Shown here one piece after another: positions 10,465 through 22,400 of a DNA stretch of 64,000 nt. Below the pieces are notes generated by a model. The model worked only from the letters and a program-made list of their open reading frames with translations, had not been told where the DNA came from and searched no databases. The position numbers and the translations under genes were made by a program. Each line of letters begins with the position of its first letter. The stretch's first letter is position 1. Source of the DNA: Ditylenchus dipsaci (taxonomy: Eukaryota > Nematoda > Chromadorea > Rhabditida > Anguinidae); the NCBI GenBank assembly GCA_004194705.1, contig SADC01001279.1, forward strand, positions 620,001-684,000. The letters are read 5' to 3'.

Positions 10465-13400
10465 TCAAACCAGCTCCTGGGGCATAATGTGTTGGGGCAA
10501 GAACTGATGTTGGGTATAATTAATATATCTAGGCGGAGGAGTCAAATTCATAGACGACACAGTTGGACTGGGGGTACCACCTCTAGGTGAACAGTTTGCC
10601 AAATTAGCTCCACTGCCACCAGCACTATTTCCCAGTGAGGACAAGAACAGCGATTCTTCACAGTCGTAGCCCAGAGATCTGTCACGCATTCTCAACAAAG
10701 CTGTTCTTCTGCGACTAGTCTCATGGGCACTGTCCACATCTTGACTATAGCCACGCAACATTTCTCTTCTTCTAACTGCTGCTGAAGCAGCCAACAATTT
10801 GGGTGAAGACCAAGGACTAATGGATGGCTGCTGAGATAGGGACTGGTTGGAGCTAGTGGTTGGAGTGGTGGTAGGAGAATTCAGAGAGTGAGCATATTGA
10901 GGACGTCCGGTGCAGCTGATGGAGGAGCGATGCATCATGGTTGAGGAGGCAAACGGCACAGAAGGACCGTAGCAGTGCTGAACCTGAAAATAGAAACAAG
11001 ATAAATTGAGTAAAAACGAGAGAAAAAATATATTGGGAGGTAGGTACTGGCAGTAAGTACTCAAGGAAAAGAGAATCCAGCACAAAATCCTATAAATTTT
11101 AATTTTTATATATTTCAGGGTCATAATGTATACTAGTAACTAGAACTAGTAATTTCAGTCACAATGTGTCATCAGCAGGGCTCCGAATCGTTCTTATTAA
11201 TAAGGTTTGTCCTTATTTTTGGACCCCGAATCTTACGAAAATAAAATATCCTTATTAATAAGAAATGTCCTTATTTTGTCCTTATTTTTAAAATTGGTGC
11301 GAAAAATCAAAGAAAACATCACACATTTTCAAAATGTTCGCATGCTGCGCATTTTTTGACTTGAACTTTTGCTTGTCTTCTCTTTTATTTCGTCGGGTTT
11401 CTCTATATTTTTTTTCGTTTTTATCGCTTTTTCTGTTACAGCTGCTGCAATGACTAATTCAAGCCAGAGTTCACCAAGAACTTTAACGGGATACGCAAAG
11501 GCAAGGACGACTTTCACGCTCACTACATCCCATGTAATGATGAGATCAATCTAGCTGCGATGGGCAAAACCGCAATCACAAAGCATCAAGAAACCCAGAA
11601 GCACAAGGAAAACGCCAAGGCCGACAAACACAGCACTTTTTTCACTTGATTTTTTCTTCATGTTAATATACACATTTTTTTAGATCTATATCCAACTTCA
11701 TCCAAGCCCGAAGTGCGCCGACTGCCATCGATGACAAGACTGCTGCTGCTGAAGGAGCCTAGGCTTTCCCTTTCGCCACTCACAGCCAACCGTTTGCCTC
11801 AACGGACTGGTGCTCTTCGGATGCTCTCTACCGCACAATGTTCTCCGACTCCGAGGTGGCCAAGAAATTTGGATGTGAACAATACACAACCGAAGCCGTT
11901 CTGACAGTTTAGATTATATCTGAATTTTTAAATTTGAAGCTCTTCTCCAAGTTTGGGTCAACTTCGACATCGACTGTGCCGACGCCTTTCAACTGCTCAT
12001 GAAGAACAACGAACTGAGAAAGAAAATTCAAGGAGGAGAAAAATGGGTATGAAATAACATTGTTTGGTTTATTTATTTGAAATTGTTATGATTTTATGTA
12101 AAATAAAATGTTTGAAACTGTTTTTAGCCTGTTTTGGAAAATTTCCTTATTTTTGGGGTAAAAATCTTATTTTTTTCGAAAATGTCCTTATTTTCAAAAT
12201 TTTCTATTCGGAGTTCTGGTCATCAGTCGGTAAAGCCAATTGACACACCCCCTTGCTACAGCCTAAAATAACCAATCCTAATCAACAATTTCTTATTTCG
12301 CAGGTTAGCCACAGAATATTGGGGTGAAAACCAATAATAATGTCTGTTTTACTACCTTGGTCCCTCCTGTTGTTTTTTCGCGAAAAACAGCTGCCCCCCC
12401 CCCTCCCTGTTCATTATAGTTATTGTAACACTGTGATTATGGTTATCGGGGTGATTAACTTGATCACCTTTAACATAATCACCTTAAAAACACCAGGGGG
12501 GACCAAGGCATTTTGGGAGCACCGTGTTATCCAGTAGAACCACTCTTCCTTATGACCCACCTGATACAATGCTATATGCCCACAATTCCTGGCTCTCAGT
12601 CGTTCACACATATCCAGAGCTTGCAGGGTGTTGGATGGATGCAGAATATTGCCGAATTCACAGAAGAGAACATAGGCGAAGGTCCGAATAGATCCATTCC
12701 TGCAGTAAAACATTGAATTGGAATAAAACATGGGCTCACAATTTTCAATAAAATTTACATTGAAACGTATCGGTGCAGGGTTATCCTCCTCAGATTCCAT
12801 GTCCTGGGTGAGTATTTGTAAATTTCTCGTGCTCCGGTCCAACTCAACCATGTCTTTTCCAGGGATTGTTGCTGCAATAATAAAAAAAATTTGCAAAATT
12901 TTAGTACGAAACAAGACAAAAACTTACTCTGTAGCTTTCATCCAGCAACTTGAAACATGTGACAATGTAGCCGGAATGTCGGCTGGAAGAGAGTCTTTGA
13001 TCAGTACTAGTTGTGGCAGACTTTTGGATGGCGAACAGCTCTTCGTATGAACCTGAATAAAAAAAATTAGGTAAACAATGGCTGTACGATAATTATGTAT
13101 TCAAGAAACCATATTAAAAAAATATAAAAATTGTATTAACCCATATCTGCCCACGTGTATCGTAAATCGACGTAAATTTTGATGGTTAGGTTCTCGCCGA
13201 TTTTTCATTTTTTTAATTTGTAGCTCTGCGTTTTTGCTTTCGGATGTGCCTTTCATGAATCTTTGAAATATATTTTTTACAAAAGTACAAACGAACAAGT
13301 CAGTTTGGACGAAAAATCAATTTTATTCTTTCATACGCCGGAGTCTGGGGGAGCTTTCAAAAAGTATTTGTTACTTAAAATCGCACAGTATCCTTAGCAC

Positions 13401-16400
13401 ACTGCCTCCGTAAAACAAAAGTTGCGCTTGTTTAAAAGCTCTTATTGTTATTTCAAAAAGGTGCTTTTTGATATTTAAAAATTGCTTTATTTTGGTTGTG
13501 AAAAATTTGATTGAAAAAATTGGTAAATTTTGACAATTTAACGTTATATTCTTATTTTTTTCTTATTATTGTTTATCAATGCCCTGATATTTGAAAGCCA
13601 TGTGGTGAAAAGACTCAGAGCTACAAAAATCATTTTTCAGAATAATTTTCTAATGTAAGTACACTGAGATATGACTTTTTTTTAAATGTCTCCATTGTGG
13701 AAAAAAATAAGAAAACATAAAAGATGCAAGTTGGTTTTCTTGGATTTTGTTTTTACTAATCTTTTTCTAAAAATCATCTGGAAATTTTTTTCTCAAAAGA
13801 TAGATGAAAGGATAGGCTACATTTTGAGTGGTGACTTGGTCAGATATTATGCACAAAATGTGTGTCAAAAACCCCCTAAAATAGTTATCGAAGGACGAAA
13901 CACAATCTCCGAAATTGTAAAAATCGCTAGATTTTGATCCTCTCAACCTTTTTTGACTGTATTTTTATAATAAAACCAACAATTTAACTTCTGAAAACGA
14001 CCATTTCTTCTCAAAGAAAAAATTTTGATTTTTGAAAAATTAATTTGAGCAAGATTGGGTTATTCCTTTTGTGTAGAGACAATCTCTTTCAGCTTTCCCC
14101 TCTCCTTTAAAAAATCCCTACATTGAGGTTTGACTGCAGAAAAATATGTTTTTAAAAATCATCAGAGGGACTAAGACAGTTTCCGGCTTGATGTTTTTGA
14201 GTCTCCAGGTTGGAGTTTTTCTGTATAGACTGACTATGTTCTACAAGATGGCATTGTCAGAATTTTCAAATCGAATCGTACAGTTCGATATGTTCCTTTT
14301 TAAGCCGGTGCGGCGCCGGTGCCCAAATTTACAGCACTGCTCCAAATACTCCGATGAGCCTAAGCTCGGTCATGATGTCCTTCGCCGTTGGAAAGATATG
14401 AACCAACCATATTCAGAGCGAGTGTTTCCAGTCCGAAGTTCACCAACCAAAGAGTTGACTTGTGCCAGATGGCCAGGACCGTGCTTGCAAGGAGAGGAAG
14501 AACAAGAGTTAATAGCAGAAGATGATCCATTTTTGTATATTGCATAGTGAAGGAAACTGTACATAGCTAAAAAATCAAAATTTTGTTAACTGGGAGATGT
14601 GTGAAAGTGGTTAAAATTAAACGAATACGTTTGTTGTCCATGCATCGAAGTAGTAGTGCTTGGGAAAGACCTTCCTGGCTCTTGATCAAACTGCACTCGG
14701 CCAAAGCTTTGTCCAACCTTTGATCCTCTCTTTTGAATCTGAAAAAATGTGACTTAATCAAAATATCGTGGAGAGAGAAAAATTAAATGGTTACCCGTAG
14801 GAAGAGTCTGAGGAATCATCGCAGCGAAGAAAACCGAGAAATATGGTCTGTGGTGCTGCCATAGATGCTGCGCTCAGCACTTCAATCACTTCCTCGCTTT
14901 TCTGAAAATGTCTTAGAGATAAACGAAAGCAAATATTTTCATCGAATTTTTGTATAATTTTTTCGAAGCGAATTCGAAGATTTTTCAGGGGACGAATGAC
15001 TTTTACTCAGTCTCTTTCTCAGTTATTAATTTGCGTTTTCGATTTTACAGATCTCAATCAGGTCAACTTAAGGCACATAGAAACTCAGATTTAGGGCTGC
15101 ATTTTGACTGCCATACGACCGGATACACATTATGACCGGATACAACGACCGGATACAGTTTTTCTGTAAAAGTTTAAAAAAGTATGTTCAAACCACACGT
15201 TTGAGTCCGTCCTGACCTGCGCTAGCCTACCCCGAGCCTAAGGGCTAAGCCTGAAGCCTAAGTGGTTTGAAAAATCGAAAAAGTTAAAAAAAAATCAACA
15301 GGGGGGGGGGGGTCAAGGCAAAATTTGACACTGTATCCGGTCATTGTATCCGGTCATAATGTGTATCCGGTCGTAGGTACACCCTGCATTTTAGGTAATC
15401 ATATGCCTGTAGATAACAAGATTGAGATATATAAGGACACCGTCCTAACATGGTGATAAAGGAATTCTTTTCAAATGAGACCTTTTAGGGAGATTTTTCC
15501 AAAAAAATCAATGTTTATCAATTTCTGGTGCACCCGAATTCTTAGCAAAATAGCAAAAACTATCAAGGGCATGGCTTCACTATCTTAGCAACCAAACTAA
15601 AATTTAACCAAAAACTTGTTTTTTAGTATGCTCACAACAAAACAATGCAAACTTTGCAAATTTGCGTAGACACCTTCTTAAAAAACAAAGAACACTAGTC
15701 TAGTCAATAAAAATTTCTACGTACATCCAAAATTTGGACTCCAAATATATCCCGTCTTCACCCAAGCCCGAATTTAAAAATATTCCCAGCTTCTCCCACT
15801 CCAAATAGCTAGTTGACACTTTTTTTATTGGCAATAATGCTTATTTCACACCCTCAACCAAGGTCGTGAGAAAAAACAAAAACATTTTCCCACTCAAAAC
15901 GCAATATTACCTGTCCATAAAATATCGTTTTCATTTCGTTTATTCAGCAATAAAATAGCAGTTTTTTCTAAAAGTGCAAAAATAAGGAAATATCCAGCCG
16001 TCTAAAAAAGCGAAAATGTCCTATTTTGCCAATGGAAGTGGTGGGCCACTTCAAAGAGGTGGGTGCCTAGGAATCCCGCCGGACAATATAGCTATCTAAT
16101 GGAGGTGGAATAGCAAATCTCTTCTTTAAAGGCCAGACAAAGAAGTTTTGGAGCGAGACAAGTCTGACTGTGTGTGAGTCAATGCACTTCCGAGGACTAG
16201 GACCCATTTCAATCCAGCCTCTAAAAAGACGCCTTCCCAAAACAACAACTAATCCAATTGGCGGCTAGCAAAGAGGGGGTGTAGAAGCTTTATGTAACTT
16301 GGACTGAAGCAACCAAAAATCATGTAAAAGGGTGCTGAAAATTGTTTTCGAGTATTTTCCTGTGATAGTACACACTTTTGGGGGAGAAGCGAAGAAAGTG

Positions 16401-19400
16401 AAGTCTTTTCTCACGTTTATCTGCAAGTAATTTTAGAAGCACATGGTTTCGCAAATTTTTTTACTCATACTTTTGGGGTTTAAGCAAAATTGAAAATAGG
16501 GTGAAATAATTTTTTCGGATCAAATAGAATCACACTACATCACACAAAATCTGTGAAATTTTTCAGTAATGATCTCCTTTTACCAAATCTCGTTTCGCCT
16601 AATCTCTCATACCGCTTTTATTTTTGAAAAAGCTCATGTTCGCAAAGTATACGATTATGAATAGGTATACAAGACACCATTTTGACTCAGAACGGGACCT
16701 ATGAGATAAGTTATTATCTCTTAAAATGATTTTGGTTTTTTTATGTGGCATGCTCGTCGCCGATGCTACTAAACGGTGACAGTGGTTTTTATTACTTATC
16801 ACAATAAGGTACTCACCAAATTTTAAAATAGTTCTTTTTTGAATTGACCTGGTACCCGCCTTTCAAAATATTCCCATCGGCGGCAAGCATGCCCTATTTC
16901 GAGTCAGTATGACCAAATATGCTCAACGGGACAAAAAAATGCCTACCCTGGTAGTACCCCACAAAAGTCAGGAACAATAAAAAAATTATTTGGAGGCCTT
17001 TTATATTACAGCCGAGCTCGATATAGTGATTCCTCAAGGGACCCCTCACAGGTGATCACTTTAAAAAGGTGATCACTATATACAGTGATCCTTATATAGA
17101 GGTAAAGCTCATCTAAAAATCACTGGCCGAGCACTATAGAGAAACTTACCGTCAGAATCTATATTCTAAATAAGCAATCAAAACGATGACAATTGTGTCG
17201 GTCCCCTGTGGTTTTTTTTTGTCATTTTCGCCTTGGTCCTCTTCATGGTTTTTGGTAATTTTTCGACTCGGTCATATCTGTTGAACCTAAAAATATTGAA
17301 TTTGAACATAATGTTGTTGACTGGGGTCTACGGCATTAATAAATTTTAGCAAGCATGCTTTTTCATTCATCCAGAGTCCCTTTCGAGTGATTTGTGTCTG
17401 AAATATATGTGTGTGTGCATCTCAACTTCAAGCCCAATGCGACCCTTAATGGTTCAACAGAGATAACCAAGTCGAAAAATGACTGAAAGCATAGAGGCGA
17501 CCAAAACAAAAATGACCAAAACCACAGGATGACCAAGGCAACGAAAAGGTTTTTTTTTCGAAAAATGTCCTAGTTGTCTGTCGTTTTCAGGCCTAAAAAT
17601 GCTTAAACCTTGAAAAACGCAACTTTGGGCTGGGGAAGTAGTCTACTTTAGCCGTTTTAGCCTTAAAGTTAGCAATGATCACCATATAGAGTATTGTTTT
17701 GACTGCTGGGACAATCGAAAGTGATCACTATCGAGAGTGATCACTGTATAGACGTTCATCTCTGCCTTATTTTCTTAGAAAGCAATCCAGTAAGAACCAG
17801 GTGACCACTATAGTGGGAGTGATCACTATATCGAGGTTTGACTGCATACAAAATTATGTATTTTGAGAACCTTCTTACAACCGACTCTCGTTATAACTGC
17901 ACCCAAAAGTTCGTTCCCACCTAGAGTCCAACGGCAGTTCAACAATTCTGATTCTGTCGACGCATAATATAAGCACTTAGGCACTTAAACGGGCATGCCC
18001 GTGCCCGACACGGAGAAAAGGCGTGAACCAGCACTTCTTTCTCGAACAATTTTTAAATGAGTTCTCATCTAAATTTTTTTAAGCTTTCTGCCTAGTTTTT
18101 AGAAATAGTATAAGGTCATCTATATTGATTTGATGCATAACGAGTCAAAAGTGGAACGATTCAAAAAAATTCGCTGGTCCCCCGCCTTAGCTTTTCAAAA
18201 CCCACGGGCATCCTCCTTTAAAGGACCATGCTCGTGCAAGGCACAGCAATTGTTGAAATTTTTTCAACTTAAAAAGTATAAAAAACCCACGGTCTGAACT
18301 TTTAGCAAAACTAGATCTGTCTAGTTTTTTGAATAATTTATCAGGTTTATTAGTTAGTACTTTCTGGATTTGTTGCCTTTTTCTTGCTGGACTCTTCCCT
18401 TTAAATTTTGCCTACTGGAATAAGGAAGTAGTTCACACACATATCTGTGCTTGTGTCATCAATAATGCAGCACGAGACAGAGCACCTAAGCTACTGACAC
18501 TGCTACTTCTGCTTTCCGGAAGACTATTCCCACAAGACAAAACTCAAAAAATGAGAAGAAAAAACCCCATTAATTCAATGCCTTCGGACAATTATTTTTT
18601 ATTTACTGTTCGCTTTTTATTTTTGTTTGCGAGAAGTTGGGAAATACACAACAATTGCTTAGAAACAAAAAATTGAAAAAGAGTAGTTTTACAATTGAGT
18701 TTTGATTTTAAGACACCTCTCAATTTTATTCCCACATAGCACCTGATGATTTTTTTAAATCAATTTTGAAGCCTTATTTGGTAAAGTCCAAAAAATTGCA
18801 AGGATTCTGATTTTGCCTATCCTTTTTTTTAACTCAACAATTTTGTCTAAATTATTTTTAATATTACTCTTTTTTAAGATTATGGTGCCGCAAAAACAAG
18901 ACTACTGTATTTATTCGAATAGAGCCAGAGTCTCTAATATAGCCAACCCCCTCGTTTTTTGGGCAAGGGCCATTTTTGATTCATAATTTCTATATTTTTC
19001 AGCAATTGAAAATAGAGCCAGATCTGGTTCTATTAGAATAAATGCGGGAAGTAGTTTTTTAATTTTGAAGAGAATAAAGCAAAAAAAGCAACACCGGTAA
19101 ATATCGGCGACCACTGTTTACTAACCAATCAAATTTTTGGAATGTTGCTTTCAAATCTGTTTTCGGAATACATTTTGGCACTGTACATGTACCTTAGAGT
19201 TCGAATTTACATTCGAAAGACATAGGTAAGCTTAAGTTCGATTCGAATCAAGACAAGAATGTTCTTACATTTATCTCTGTGCATGACTCGTTAAAATAAA
19301 AAAAAAAAGAATTATTTTTGTATTACAACTTTGCGTTTTTTCTAAAAAAGCTTTATTACAAAGCCCAAGTTTAATAATAAAAAAACCCCCATCGAGCATT

Positions 19401-22400
19401 GTAACAAAACTACGAAAAAAGAATAGAACAATAATTAGGAGATACTCTTTTGACAACAACTACTGCCGCATTTTTTAGTTTGAAATTCGTCATTTGGCCA
19501 CACTATTAGCAGTTCTTTTGTTATTTTTTCACCAAATAAAGGAATAAAAAACAAATTTGCTCTGGCACTTTGCACACATCCAATAGAACAAAAAAACCGC
19601 CAGGCCAAATAACTTAATTTAAAAAACTAGCTAAACCAAAAAATGTTTTTAATTGGGCTAACTCAAAAGAATTGGAATGTTAGCTATCTTGTTTAATAAG
19701 ATTGCCGAAAACTGGGAAAATAAAACTTTTTTGTGATGTTTCATCAACGAAGATAAAAGTCTAGAAACATTTTTGGAAAGTGGATTTGGGACGAAAGTGT
19801 CTGAGACTGTAATTTTTTACATCCAACTCTAAACTTCTAGATCCTTATTTGTCAATTGAAGCAGTTAAAGAATAGCCCCACCAGAAAATGGACCCCTACT
19901 TTTAGCAGACAAAAATGAGCGGGTGCTGTGTTTTTCATGACAACCTAAAATATTTTGGGGCACTATTATACCGTATTTCTTTTATGAACTCCCCATGCTC
20001 TAATAACTCCCCACCCCAGGGGGAGGGGGCCGTTTCGTATTCGCGTTTCTCGTATTTGACAAAACTCGTATTCGCAGAATTTGAATTCGTGTTCTTGGCG
20101 TTGTTATTTTGGCCCAATTTCGAAGTTTACTTTTTGGTAAGTCACCACTCATTTTGTAGTCAGTAAGATAAGCTACAAATGAGTGGTAACTTACCGAAGA
20201 GTGAACTTCAAAAGTTGGCCGAAATAACAACTCCAAGAACACAACTTCAAATTCTGCGAATACGAGTTTTGTCAAATACGAGAAACGCGAATACGAAACG
20301 GCCCCCTCCCCCCAGGCATCTTACATCTCAGCCTACAGCAAACATTTTGGTTGAGCACCCGAAAATCTCAAAATCGGTCTCAAATTTTTCCGATTTTTAA
20401 GGGTTGAAAACTGACTCCCAATAGGGACTTAATAGAAAAAATACGGTATTTCCCCACATCCTCGGATTTTTCAAACTACTTCCCAAATTTAAAATTATCC
20501 AAATTTATTATTTCTACTCAACACGGTAAAAGAGGCATTTCGAAACACTTTCTGAATAAAAAAGTTTTGGCTTGAGTATAGAATCCTCCCTCCACGGGAG
20601 TGATCATGTGGAGGAGATAACCTCATATTCGTGTTTCTCGACCCCGATTTCATGAGAAAGCCGTGCGTTTTTTTGATGCTGAGGAAAAAATTTTTTTTGA
20701 ACCACAGGGGGTATCATAGTTTTTTAGTCAAAATTTCAAAAATTTAAATTGGCGCCTTTTGAATTTTAAAGGAAATAAGGGCTGTATAGGGAGGGGAAGC
20801 GAATAAAAGGGGGGCACTGATGATACAAGGGCCACTAACAAGAAGATGTTGGACATAGTTTTTAATACTGGGGCCTACCGCATAAAGAAACTCTGGTATG
20901 CATGCTTTTTCATGCATCCAGAGTCACTTTCGAGTGATTTGTGTCTAAGATATGTGGGTGTGCACATCTGTGGGTCGAATTTTTTTCTCAGAATCAAAAA
21001 AAAACAGCTGGCTTTCACATGAAATCGGGGTCGAGAAACACGAATATGAGGTTATCTCTTCTATCCGAGCACTCTATGTGGGGGGGGGGGATTCTATACT
21101 GCAGCCACAGTTTTTATTTTGTCAATGTAAGGATTGTTGAATTTCTTATCTCCGCCCTCCAGAACAAATCCAGAGTTTCATAGAGAAACACGAACACAAT
21201 GGCTTTCAAATGAGTGACCTATCAAAAAATAAATTGTCTATTAAAAAAGTTTGGGCCAAAAGAAATGTGGGTGAAAAAGTTGGCTACCCTGTAGCATGAT
21301 TTAAACCGCCTTTATAGAAACTCGTGCGTTTATAATGCTCCATCCTATACTGAATGCTTTTTTATATTTTGAGGTAGTATAATCTAATTGTTAAAGGGAC
21401 TTATCGAAATCGTCAAAAATAAAAAAATAGAAGTCAAAAAGCTGTTTTGAGTATATCTGAAGGCTGGGTGATGGTCGGTGAGTCATCAATGGCTCACCAC
21501 CAGTTTCGAAAAAAAGGTCGTTGACTGACAAAAGTGGCTGGTGAGTCACCGGTGAAGTGCCGCTTTTTTGCAAAATCACCGATAATTAACCTACCCTTTA
21601 TAAACAATTTTAAATAAAGTATATACCCAATTGTAGGCTCAGAAAGTGTAAGCATTGTGTTCCAAAATAAGTAAATAACTAAAAAGATTGAAAAATGCTC
21701 AGTATTAATTAAGCCGAAATTTTGTGTGGCATAAGCATAGACTGAGTGCCCTTTAGATGAGGGTTGATGCCCTCTTGGAATATCAGGGAGGTGGTCTCCT
21801 TTTTCATGCATATTTTATGGAAGGGGGTGACACCAAAACAGCCAGTAAGCATCAAAAGACAGCATTCTAGATTATAATAAGTCGACTGGATTAGCTATAT
21901 GGTGCAACACAGATTGAAGAAACAAAACATTAGCTGGACGGATTGTTCGCGTTATTGTTGTTATTTAAAGAGGAAATATTTAAAAAAAACCACTCAAATT
22001 GCTTTCTGCGTACCCAAAAGAGATTTGAAAAAAGTTGTTTTGACTTGTCAACAGCTTCCTGTTTTAAATGAAAGTGTTTTGAGATTTGCTTTTAGATGAA
22101 GAATGCAGTTCCAAACGAATGTTATGCATTTAGAACAGAGCATTTAGAACAATTTTGTCACAAAGTACGCTAAGCGGCACCGCAATGGAGTCTCTCATTT
22201 TTTATACTCTCCAATCCCGTCATATTGGGTTATTAGTGTTAACGAGAGCTTATATTATCTGAGCCAAAAATCCCCTCAAGCAACTGGCTATATGCTTAGT
22301 TTTTTCTTATGTAGTTGGAATAAAATAGTTTAAAATGTCGTGCCTCCACTATGATTCGAACCTTTCTATTCTTTCGCTATATTTAACAAAAATCACCACG

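Noticed and set aside
14360..14545. Signal-peptide-like frame MDHLLLLTLVLPLLAST on the minus strand
   Set aside because: It overlaps an exon of the Ser-rich gene in another frame; that other frame joins both neighbours in phase, and this one does not. I first considered it as the missing Reeler signal peptide.
18329..18676. 115-codon plus-strand ORF with hydrophobic N-terminus
   Set aside because: No motif, low-complexity tail, lies in an intron of a minus-strand gene, and no splice partners.
20000..20400. Three similar frames on both strands with mirrored peptides
   Set aside because: Produced by the long palindrome at 20017-20313; no start context or motif.
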